From: Pseudomonadota bacterium
Lineage (GTDB): Bacteria; Pseudomonadota; Gammaproteobacteria; SZUA-229
Direction: 5' to 3'
DNA length: 5,300 nucleotides
NCBI GenBank assembly: GCA_030673345.1
Contig: DAOVJH010000124.1
Coordinates: 1 to 5,300, forward strand
Shown here: positions 1 through 5,300 of the stretch, piece by piece
Position numbering within the stretch: position 1 is the stretch's first letter
How the letters are laid out: each line of letters opens with the position of its first letter
Made by a program: the position numbers and the translations under genes
Notes under the pieces: generated by a model
Seen by the model: only the letters and a program-made list of their open reading frames with translations
Databases searched by the model: none
Told to the model about the DNA's origin: nothing

Positions 1-1164
1 ACTGCTAATAGCTATGCGGTCGATGGTATGCTGAATTATGAGACGGTCAAATACTTCACCAATGAAGCGTATGAGTTAAAGCAATATGATGACACGCTGG
101 ATAAGTGGGAAGGGGCCGCAGTAAAAAGCCAGACATCGATGTCTTTGCTCAACTTCGGGCAGGGTGCAGTGATCGCGATCGGTGTCACATTGATGATGAT
201 CTTTGCCGCGCAGGGAGTTGTCGAACGCACAATGACATTAGGTGACCTGGTGCTGGTCAACGCCATGATGCTGCAACTGTTCATTCCGCTAAACTTCCTG
301 GGTATTATCTATCGGGCTTTAAAATACTCGCTTGCCGATATGGATATGATGCTTAAACTGCTCGATACAAAAGTCGAAGTGAAAGATGTCGAAAATGCCG
401 AAGCGTTAAAAGTAACAGACGCCGTTATCCGTTTTGACGATGTCAGTTTTGATTACAACAAAGATAGAAAGATACTAGACAAAGTAAGTTTTGATATCCC
501 ACACGGTCATAAAGTAGCGGTCGTGGGACCATCTGGTGCGGGTAAGTCAACACTGGCACGTTTACTGTTTCGTTTTTATGATGTTGACTCTGGCAGTATT
601 TCTATTGACGGCCAGAATATCAACGCGGTATCACAGGCCAGTCTTCGTGATAATATCGGCATCGTGCCACAGGATACGGTACTGTTCAATTACACCATCG
701 ATCACAATATCCGCTATGCAAAACTTGATGCGACCGATGAAGAGATTCAGCAGGCCGCAAAACACGCTAATATCCACGACTTTATTATCAGTCTGCCTGA
801 TGGTTATCAGACCGTTGTCGGTGAGCGTGGTTTGAAATTATCGGGCGGTGAAAAACAGCGCATTGCTATAGCGCGTGTCATACTAAAAAATCCACGTATA
901 CTGGTCTTTGACGAAGCAACATCTTCACTGGATTCACATTCGGAACAATTGATCCTCGAGTCTTTAAAAGAAGTTGCAGAAAAACATACGACACTGGTAA
1001 TAGCGCACCGCCTTTCGACCATTATCGATGCAGACAATATCATCGTGCTGGATAAAGGCAAGGTCGTCGAGCAGGGGACGCATCAGCAACTATTAGAAAA
1101 AAGAGGACTGTATGCACATCTATGGAAATTACAGCAGGAAGAAGAAGCGGAAGAGGCAAGGTGA
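1..1164 (+). CDS. Atm1/HMT1-type ABC exporter, fused permease and ATPase (5' end missing)
   Basis: Inner-membrane half-transporter of the Atm1/HMT1 family, whose members export glutathione-linked or heavy-metal thiol compounds as homodimers. The frame is open from base 1, and TANSYAVDG precedes the first visible ATG (base 28), so that ATG is internal. Compared with a usual length of about 600 residues, some 200 N-terminal residues (TM1-4) lie upstream. Counting from the first visible codon: the Atm1-typical LNYETVKYF at 11-19, TM5 and TM6 at about 56-74 and 83-104, then the nucleotide-binding domain. This domain has Walker A GPSGAGKST (176-184), Q-loop Gln224, signature LSGGEKQ (280-286), Walker B ILVFDE (300-305) with its catalytic Glu, D-loop SSLD and H-loop His336. 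All catalytic residues are intact. The C-terminus is short and Glu-rich. The stop lies 2 nt before the S4-domain gene, so the two are probably co-transcribed. Family assignment is firm; substrate is inferred from family only. Confidence 0.93.
   Translation, partial: TANSYAVDGMLNYETVKYFTNEAYELKQYDDTLDKWEGAAVKSQTSMSLLNFGQGAVIAIGVTLMMIFAAQGVVERTMTLGDLVLVNAMMLQLFIPLNFLGIIYRALKYSLADMDMMLKLLDTKVEVKDVENAEALKVTDAVIRFDDVSFDYNKDRKILDKVSFDIPHGHKVAVVGPSGAGKSTLARLLFRFYDVDSGSISIDGQNINAVSQASLRDNIGIVPQDTVLFNYTIDHNIRYAKLDATDEEIQQAAKHANIHDFIISLPDGYQTVVGERGLKLSGGEKQRIAIARVILKNPRILVFDEATSSLDSHSEQLILESLKEVAEKHTTLVIAHRLSTIIDADNIIVLDKGKVVEQGTHQQLLEKRGLYAHLWKLQQEEEAEEAR
1151..1161 (+). promoter_or_regulatory. Ribosome binding site of the S4-domain gene
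   Basis: AAGAGG (1151-1156) and AAGG (1158-1161) lie inside the last codons of the ABC exporter gene, 10 and 5 nt before the ATG at 1167. They support that ATG over the in-frame ATG at 1122, which is buried in the exporter gene. They also suggest coupled translation of the two genes. Confidence 0.55.
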
Positions 1165-1166
1165 TC

Positions 1167-1382
1167 ATGCGTGAAGTTATTTTAAAAATACAACCTGTTG
1201 AGCTGCATAAGATTTTAAAATTTGAAGGCATGGTGCCAAGCGGTGGCGTGGCAAAGCTGGCGATCGAATCGGGTGATGTAATGGTTAACGGTGAAGTCGA
1301 AACGCGTAAGCGTAAAAAGATAGTCGCTGGTGATGTGGTCGAATTTAATGGAGAAAAGATTCGTTTGATCGCCAATGATTAG
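1167..1382 (+). CDS. ybcJ: YbcJ-family S4-domain RNA-binding protein
   Basis: Small cytoplasmic S4-domain protein, 71 residues, close to E. coli YbcJ (about 70). Nearly the whole protein is one S4 fold: the helix segment VELHKILKFEGMVPSGGVAK (about 11-30), then the strand/loop part with VMVNGEVETRKRKKIVAGD (about 38-56). The V-x-G-x-x-E-T-R-K-R-x-K-I-V-x-G pattern is the RNA-contacting hallmark and matches YbcJ very well. The ATG at 1167 is chosen because it gives the family length and has Shine-Dalgarno-like bases just upstream. The alternative ATG at 1122 would add 15 residues (Arg/Gly-rich) read from inside the exporter gene. Family knowledge: S4 domains bind structured RNA, often rRNA; the exact target of YbcJ is not well established. 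Position 2 nt after the exporter stop implies one mRNA. Confidence 0.9.
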   Translation: MREVILKIQPVELHKILKFEGMVPSGGVAKLAIESGDVMVNGEVETRKRKKIVAGDVVEFNGEKIRLIAND

Positions 1383-1397
1383 GCCATGTTCTCAGTG

Positions 1398-1410
1398 ATT
1401 GAGGCTCAAT
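1398..1410. terminator. Possible weak bidirectional hairpin between convergent genes
   Basis: ATTGA-GGC-TCAAT forms a perfect 5-bp stem with a 3-nt loop in the gap where the S4-domain and cytochrome genes converge; it overlaps the last codons of the cytochrome gene. A second, mutually exclusive stem, CTCA (1391-1394) with TGAG (1400-1403), shares bases with it. There is no T-run on either side, so an intrinsic terminator is only weakly supported; location is the main argument. Confidence 0.2.
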
Positions 1411-1774
1411 TGTTCAACGCACCCTGATCAACCCAGATTTTTAATGCTTCGATTTCTTCGTTGCTTATTGCCTCCTCACCATGCAACTTCTGCTGCATTT
1501 TGCCGGCACGGCCTTCAGTGAGTTTATTGAAGATGCTTCTGCGGCTATCACCGGCTAAAATCACTGGCCCATAAATCGTCCCCTGCATTAATGAATCATA
1601 GGAATCCATCTCCAGTCCCGTTACCAGGTAACCGTAACCCTGTGGTGCTATGTGGCAACCATTGCATCTTTTGTCGAGAATAGGGGTGATGTCGCGTTTG
1701 TAGCTCACCTGTTGATTTGCGCAGGCCGGCAAAAAGGAAATGAGTATTAACAGGGTGCTTGTATATCGCATCAT
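1406..1774 (-). CDS. Single-haem c-type cytochrome lipoprotein (PSCyt1-like domain)
   Basis: Predicted envelope electron-carrier or haem-binding lipoprotein, 122 residues. Residues 1-17 are a short lipoprotein signal (hydrophobic TLLILISF) ending in LPAC, with Cys18 as the likely lipidated residue. Pro at -2 is unusual for a lipobox. Ala at +2 suggests outer-membrane sorting. VSYKRDITPILDKRCNGCH (23-41) is the start of a Planctomycete-type cytochrome c domain (PF07635-like), with haem motif C37-N-G-C40-H41. The domain continues through SYDSLMQG, GPVILAGDSRRS and the C-terminal helix IEALKIWVDQGA (108-119). Met93 aligns with the usual distal Met of this fold, so His/Met ligation is inferred. 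Haem attachment would need the Ccm machinery, not in the window. The ATG overlaps the upstream stop as ATGA and lacks a strong Shine-Dalgarno, so translation is probably coupled to the SRPBCC gene. A second ATG follows directly (MM). Redox partner unknown. Confidence 0.88.
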   Translation of the reverse strand: MMRYTSTLLILISFLPACANQQVSYKRDITPILDKRCNGCHIAPQGYGYLVTGLEMDSYDSLMQGTIYGPVILAGDSRRSIFNKLTEGRAGKMQQKLHGEEAISNEEIEALKIWVDQGALNN

Positions 1775-2472
1775 TGCAGGCTTGAAACTAATCCTTTATT
1801 ACAGGGCTGGTCTTCGCTCCGGCGAACGGTTTTAATTACTTTGAAGTCATTATCCCAATCCCTTGCTTCGTTAATGCGTGCGATGCGTTCGATTCGATAA
1901 AATGTCTCTTTAAACTGATTGCGCATATTGTTGATGACCATCCTTGTTCCCAGCAACGGCGGGATAAAAAAGTCGGGCTCAATAGTCGCTATGTAAGACA
2001 GTTGTGTATTCTGCCCGTCTGCGGTCATTTTCCATACTGCTTTGCCTGAACGAAAATCACTCTTTTTTGGCATGATCACGGCCTGTAAATCTCCTGATTC
2101 GAGTGTGCTGATATCATCGACGCGTATGACGTCCCTGCAAAATATTGGGGTACAGCAAAGTACCAGAGAACGGACCTGCACATGTCCATCAACAGGTGAT
2201 TTAAGTACTTCACTTTCGATGACAGAGTCACTGAGGCGGTAAATGTGGTCGTAATCAGTGAGTACATGTCTGACATGCTCCTCTGATGCTTTTATCTGCG
2301 CGCTGATACGAATGTGATAGACGCCGTCCTTCTCATTTACATCAACCTGTTCCAGGAAATCGGCTAGAGCATATGGTGATAAGTACAAGAGTGTAGAGAA
2401 GGTGGACAGGGGAACCCTGAGTACCCGAAGAGTGTATTTTATATACCTTAACCAACTGCACGACTGGAACAC
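1771..2472 (-). CDS. Exported SRPBCC/START-like domain protein
   Basis: Predicted periplasmic protein of the SRPBCC (START/polyketide-cyclase-like) superfamily, folds that enclose lipids or other hydrophobic ligands. The chosen GTG start (2472) follows GGAGGA at a spacing of 6 nt and gives 233 residues; the ATG at 2514 would add 14 residues without a good ribosome site. Residues 1-37 look like a signal peptide: basic n-region (R9, K12, R16, R19), hydrophobic stretch, then YALA before Asp38. The domain spans about 43-200: LEQVDVNEKDGVYHI, then ASEEHVRHVLTDYDHIYRLS (START-like first helix), SDFRSGKAVWKM, and the motif IEPDFFIPPLLG (164-175) before the long C-terminal helix. A cysteine group, C106-C107-x4-C112, sits mid-domain. 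The tail after about residue 200 is basic, with a lone Cys224. The gene overlaps the cytochrome gene by 4 nt, suggesting a joint envelope role. Superfamily call is good; ligand unknown. Confidence 0.8.
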   Translation of the reverse strand: MFQSCSWLRYIKYTLRVLRVPLSTFSTLLYLSPYALADFLEQVDVNEKDGVYHIRISAQIKASEEHVRHVLTDYDHIYRLSDSVIESEVLKSPVDGHVQVRSLVLCCTPIFCRDVIRVDDISTLESGDLQAVIMPKKSDFRSGKAVWKMTADGQNTQLSYIATIEPDFFIPPLLGTRMVINNMRNQFKETFYRIERIARINEARDWDNDFKVIKTVRRSEDQPCNKGLVSSLQ

Positions 2473-2478
2473 TTCTTG

Positions 2479-2484
2479 TCCTCC
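2479..2484 (-). promoter_or_regulatory. Strong Shine-Dalgarno fixing the SRPBCC start
   Basis: GGAGGA on the - strand, followed by six bases (CAAGAA) and GTG at 2472-2470. This near-consensus site decides for the GTG start over the upstream in-frame ATG at 2514, which is preceded by CCGTTGG with no purine-rich site. Confidence 0.7.
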
Positions 2485-2551
2485 ACTCCCTGGTATCGCG
2501 ATCGCCTGGTGCATCCAACGGCAGCAACCGTGTACAGTGACAGGTCTATAA

Positions 2552-2579
2552 AGTATAAGGATTCATAATTTGGAATCAA
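2552..2579 (-). promoter_or_regulatory. Candidate sigma70 promoter for the SRPBCC-cytochrome pair
   Basis: On the - strand: -35 TTGATT (2579-2574, 4 of 6 to consensus), a 16-nt spacer, and -10 TATACT (2557-2552, 5 of 6). Transcription would begin near 2545, leaving a leader of about 73 nt before the GTG start. It lies in the AT-rich gap downstream of hrpB, so the pair can probably be transcribed independently of the helicase gene. AT-rich DNA yields chance matches, hence moderate confidence. Confidence 0.45.
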
Positions 2580-2601
2580 TACAGTTGCGAAAATTTTTCA
2601 T

Positions 2602-2640
2602 AAATATTATTGGTCAATTACTGTTCAATAAAATATTTTT
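2602..2640 (-). repeat. AT-rich imperfect inverted repeat downstream of hrpB
   Basis: On the - strand the arm at 2640-2626 (ending TTTTATTG) pairs with CAATAATATTT (2612-2602) across a 13-nt loop: six pairs, a 2-nt bulge, then about five more, almost all A-T. It lies in the 235-nt gap between hrpB and the SRPBCC gene. It could be a weak 3' mRNA structure or chance in AT-rich DNA. It lacks the GC-rich stem of an intrinsic terminator. Apart from this and the candidate promoter I see nothing else in the gap. Confidence 0.25.
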
Positions 2641-2707
2641 ATTGTCGAGTTTGCAACGGATTATTGATGCGAAAAGAGGTTATCTACTTGTATATCTGGA
2701 GGTTTTC

Positions 2708-5300
2708 TTAACGGTTCATCTGTTTCTTTGTTTTACTGGTAGCCTGTGCTGTTAGCGGGTCATCAGGCCAGTAGTGTCTTTTGTATTTACCGCGAAGCTC
2801 TTTTTTGACATCATGATAGGTGGTCTGCCAGAAACTGTTTAAATCTTGTGTGACCTGCATGGGACGGCGGGCAGGCGATAACAGATGCATCATTATTTTG
2901 CAGTGTCCGCTTAATATGGTGGGCGTTTCATACAGACCAAAGACTTCCTGCAGCCTGACAGCCAGAACCGGCATCTGCGGGTCGCTATAATCAATTCTGA
3001 TCGATGATCCACTGGGTACTGTGATGCTTTCTGGCGCCAGTTTTTCGATTAGCTGTTGCTGTGGCCAGCTAAGCTGGTTTATCAGCAGCATATGTATATC
3101 CAGCTTCTGGCATTGTTTGAGACTGTTTTCATTTTTCAGATAGGGTTGTAACCAGTCAGATAAAGTGTCTAGTAGATTCTCATCTGAAAAATCCGGCAGC
3201 ATCGCATCGATAAACTGCTTTTTTGATGCCGAATTGTTCTCGATGTTTGCGTTAATGAACTGTACACGCTGTTTTAAACTGCTGGCCAATGGTGACCAGT
3301 TCAGACATTGCAGTCCCGCATTTTTGATCGCCTGGATGAGGCCCTGGTGCACGAGGTCTTTATTTTTAGGTGTAATAAGCTTTTCCTGTAGCGCTATCTT
3401 GCCTAAGCTCGTTAGCTGTTTTACGTCTACCCGTTGTTGCGTTTCATTCCACTCGATGGTTTCTGTCTGTCGTATACTTTCAGAAAAATAATCCTGTAAT
3501 TGCTGTTTGCTGATCTCAGCAGCGAGATAGATAGTGGAATCTCTGCGCTGATTTTTATCCGGCATGGCGTCGAGGTTTGCTATGACGAGATATTCATACA
3601 GGTGGTGTTGTAAAAAAGGTGGAATGCTGGCGCCTTTTCCATTGCTTAGCAGGTAATCAGGTCTGTTTTGATTGCGCTGTTTTGCTATTCGATCAGGGTA
3701 GGCGAAAGCCAGCAGTACACCGGTTAAGTCATCACTAACGTTTTTATCCTGATCACTCTTAAGTAAATCTTTTGTAGAATGTTTGAGCCGTCTAAAAAAA
3801 TCATCTGCGGTTTGAACGATCCTGTTGCACTGTTGCAGATCAATGCCATGGTGTTTTTTATTTTTATCAGATCTTGTTACACGTAATGCATCGAGCCTGT
3901 CATGGATGTCGTAGCTCTTCTCTGTGCCTGCTAGAAATAGATCTTTCTCTGTCAGAATACCAGCGATAAGGCAGGCCAGGTAAGGCTGTTCCAGTCCGGC
4001 CGCACTTAACATCATGTGAGCGAGCCTGGGGTGTGTGCCAAGCTGCAGCATGTTACGACCATGCTGTGTGATATTTCCTTTTTCATCGAGGGCATCGAGT
4101 TGCCGCAGTAACGTTTTTGCCTGCTTGATCGCGCTGTCTGGTGGTGTGTCCAGCCACCGCAATTCATCTGTTTGAAGGACGCCCCAGTTCGCTAACTCTA
4201 ATACCAGGGTCGATAGATCACTGTGTGATATCTCGGCTAGTGAATGTTTGAGCAGGCGCTGCTGCTGTTGTTCGGTCCATAGTCGATAACAGACACCTGC
4301 AGATAAACGCCCGGCACGTCCGCTACGTTGTATCGCAGAATCCTGTGAGATGGATTGTGTTATCAGGCGGTTCATACCTGATGAGGGGGCGTACTGTAAT
4401 ATACGTTCCAGTCCTGAATCGATAACACAGTTAATGCCTTCGATCGTTAAACTGGTTTCTGCAATATTGGTCGCTAATACGATCTTTCTCATATCATCGA
4501 CGGGTGCCGCGATGGCCTGATCCTGTTGCTGTTTATTCAGGCTGCCATGCAGCGGTGCTACCAGGATGTTCTTTATCGAGGCGGTTTTCAGGTATTGTTT
4601 TATCTCGCTTGCAAGCTGGTTAATCTCTTTTACACCGGGAAGGAAAACCAGGCAGTTGCCCTGATGATTATCGATAACGTGTCTTACCATTTTTGCTAAT
4701 GATGAGATGAGCTGGCGGCGTTCTGTCTGTTTTATCGCTTTGTCGACATAGCGGATATCAACGGGAAAACTGCGTCCTTCACTTTGTATTATCGGCGCAC
4801 TTACTTTATTGCTGTCAGATAATAAGTTAGAAATAGCATCTGTATTGAGCGTCGCTGACATCACGAGTATCTTTAGATCTTCCCGTATTATCTGCTGACT
4901 CTGTAAACACAGGGCAAGTGATAGATCGGCATGCAGGTTACGCTCATGAAATTCATCAAAGATAACCAGTGCGATACCTTGTAGTTCAGGATCTGCTTGC
5001 AGTTTACGTGTCAGGATGCCTTCGGTAACGACCAGTATCTTTGTCTTATCACTAAAACAGCTGTCCTGACGGATCTGGTAGCCAACGGTTTTACCGGCTT
5101 TTTCACCGAGCAGAAAGGCCATGCGTGCAGCTGCATTTCGTGCTGCCAGCCGCCTTGGTTCTAACATGATGATCTGTTTATCCTGTAACCATGGCTGATC
5201 GAGTAATGCGATGGGTACTGCTGTGGTTTTTCCTGCGCCCGGTGGTGCCTGCAGCACGACACGGTTGTGCCTGTTTAATGTCTTTTGAATATCGGGTAAA
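2708..5300 (-). CDS. hrpB: ATP-dependent RNA helicase HrpB, DEAH/RHA family (extreme N-terminus missing)
   Basis: Cytoplasmic superfamily 2 helicase of the HrpA/HrpB group. The frame stays open to the right edge: LPDIQKTLNRHNRV precedes the GTG at 5257, and that GTG encodes the Val of VVLQAPPGAGKTT, so it is not the start. Visible length is 863 residues; only some 10-20 are missing, making it slightly longer than E. coli HrpB (about 810-825). Counting from the first visible codon: motif I GAGKTT (21-26), Ia LEPRRLAAR (46-54), II DEFHER (115-120), III SAT (148-150), IV LVFLPG (217-222), V ATNIAETSLTI (276-286), VI QRSGRAGR (324-331). After a winged-helix/ratchet region comes LNWSPLASSLKQRV, then the HrpB-specific C-terminal domain (SPARRPMQVTQDL, KKELRGKYKRHYWPDDP) and a basic tail ending KKQMNR. 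All motifs are intact with no frameshift. The cellular role of HrpB is poorly defined. Its promoter lies outside the window. Confidence 0.96.
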   Translation of the reverse strand, partial: LPDIQKTLNRHNRVVLQAPPGAGKTTAVPIALLDQPWLQDKQIIMLEPRRLAARNAAARMAFLLGEKAGKTVGYQIRQDSCFSDKTKILVVTEGILTRKLQADPELQGIALVIFDEFHERNLHADLSLALCLQSQQIIREDLKILVMSATLNTDAISNLLSDSNKVSAPIIQSEGRSFPVDIRYVDKAIKQTERRQLISSLAKMVRHVIDNHQGNCLVFLPGVKEINQLASEIKQYLKTASIKNILVAPLHGSLNKQQQDQAIAAPVDDMRKIVLATNIAETSLTIEGINCVIDSGLERILQYAPSSGMNRLITQSISQDSAIQRSGRAGRLSAGVCYRLWTEQQQQRLLKHSLAEISHSDLSTLVLELANWGVLQTDELRWLDTPPDSAIKQAKTLLRQLDALDEKGNITQHGRNMLQLGTHPRLAHMMLSAAGLEQPYLACLIAGILTEKDLFLAGTEKSYDIHDRLDALRVTRSDKNKKHHGIDLQQCNRIVQTADDFFRRLKHSTKDLLKSDQDKNVSDDLTGVLLAFAYPDRIAKQRNQNRPDYLLSNGKGASIPPFLQHHLYEYLVIANLDAMPDKNQRRDSTIYLAAEISKQQLQDYFSESIRQTETIEWNETQQRVDVKQLTSLGKIALQEKLITPKNKDLVHQGLIQAIKNAGLQCLNWSPLASSLKQRVQFINANIENNSASKKQFIDAMLPDFSDENLLDTLSDWLQPYLKNENSLKQCQKLDIHMLLINQLSWPQQQLIEKLAPESITVPSGSSIRIDYSDPQMPVLAVRLQEVFGLYETPTILSGHCKIMMHLLSPARRPMQVTQDLNSFWQTTYHDVKKELRGKYKRHYWPDDPLTAQATSKTKKQMNR

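Noticed and set aside
1040..1375. A 111-codon - strand frame under the exporter end and the S4-domain gene
   Set aside because: It is antisense to two well-supported genes with recognised motifs, and its product resembles no family.
2498..2505. GCGATCGC, an 8-bp palindrome identical to the cyanobacterial HIP1 element, flanked by two CCTGGT copies
   Set aside because: A single copy in an otherwise gammaproteobacterial context; an 8-bp palindrome can occur by chance and nothing else suggests a functional site.
2527..2545. Possible operator around TGTACA just downstream of the candidate promoter
   Set aside because: Only 5 of 9 positions pair when the 19-nt stretch is folded as a palindrome; too weak for a regulator site.
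2570..2755. A + strand reading frame of 61 codons beginning with TTG, with a hydrophobic, Leu/Phe-rich product
   Set aside because: It starts at TTG with only a weak AAGG at a poor distance, runs through AT-rich intergenic DNA and overlaps the real end of hrpB on the other strand. The hydrophobicity follows from the AT-rich codons.
3165..3491. A 108-codon + strand frame inside hrpB
   Set aside because: Antisense shadow of the helicase C-terminal half; rich in Ser/Cys/Phe as expected for a shadow frame.
5255..5257. GTG as the start codon of hrpB
   Set aside because: The frame continues upstream to the window edge with family-typical residues (LPDIQKTLNRHNRV), and starting here would place the Walker A motif at the very N-terminus.

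Overview
The window looks like ordinary chromosomal DNA of a gammaproteobacterium. HrpB-type helicases, YbcJ-type S4 proteins and this kind of c-type cytochrome lipoprotein are all common there. Base composition is moderate (mid-forties % GC by eye) and similar across all genes, with no sign of a mobile element, phage, RNA gene or CRISPR array. The species cannot be named from the sequence.

Layout: two converging transcription units. On the + strand, the left edge holds the 3' two thirds of an Atm1/HMT1-type ABC exporter (1-1164). A 71-residue S4-domain RNA-binding protein of the YbcJ family (1167-1382) follows after only 2 nt. The units meet in a 23-nt gap (1383-1405).

On the - strand, reading leftward from the right edge, comes an almost complete HrpB ATP-dependent helicase (5300-2708), cut only at its extreme N-terminus. 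A 235-nt AT-rich gap follows, with a candidate sigma70 promoter for the next genes. Then come an exported SRPBCC/START-like protein (2472-1771) and a small c-type cytochrome lipoprotein (1774-1406), joined by an ATGA stop/start overlap.

Functionally the window mixes cytoplasmic RNA-related proteins (HrpB, YbcJ), an inner-membrane exporter likely tied to glutathione or thiol compounds, and an envelope pair (periplasmic lipid- or ligand-binding fold plus haem lipoprotein) whose tight coupling suggests a shared task. That pair is the least explained part. I found no convincing evidence of a wholly new system.
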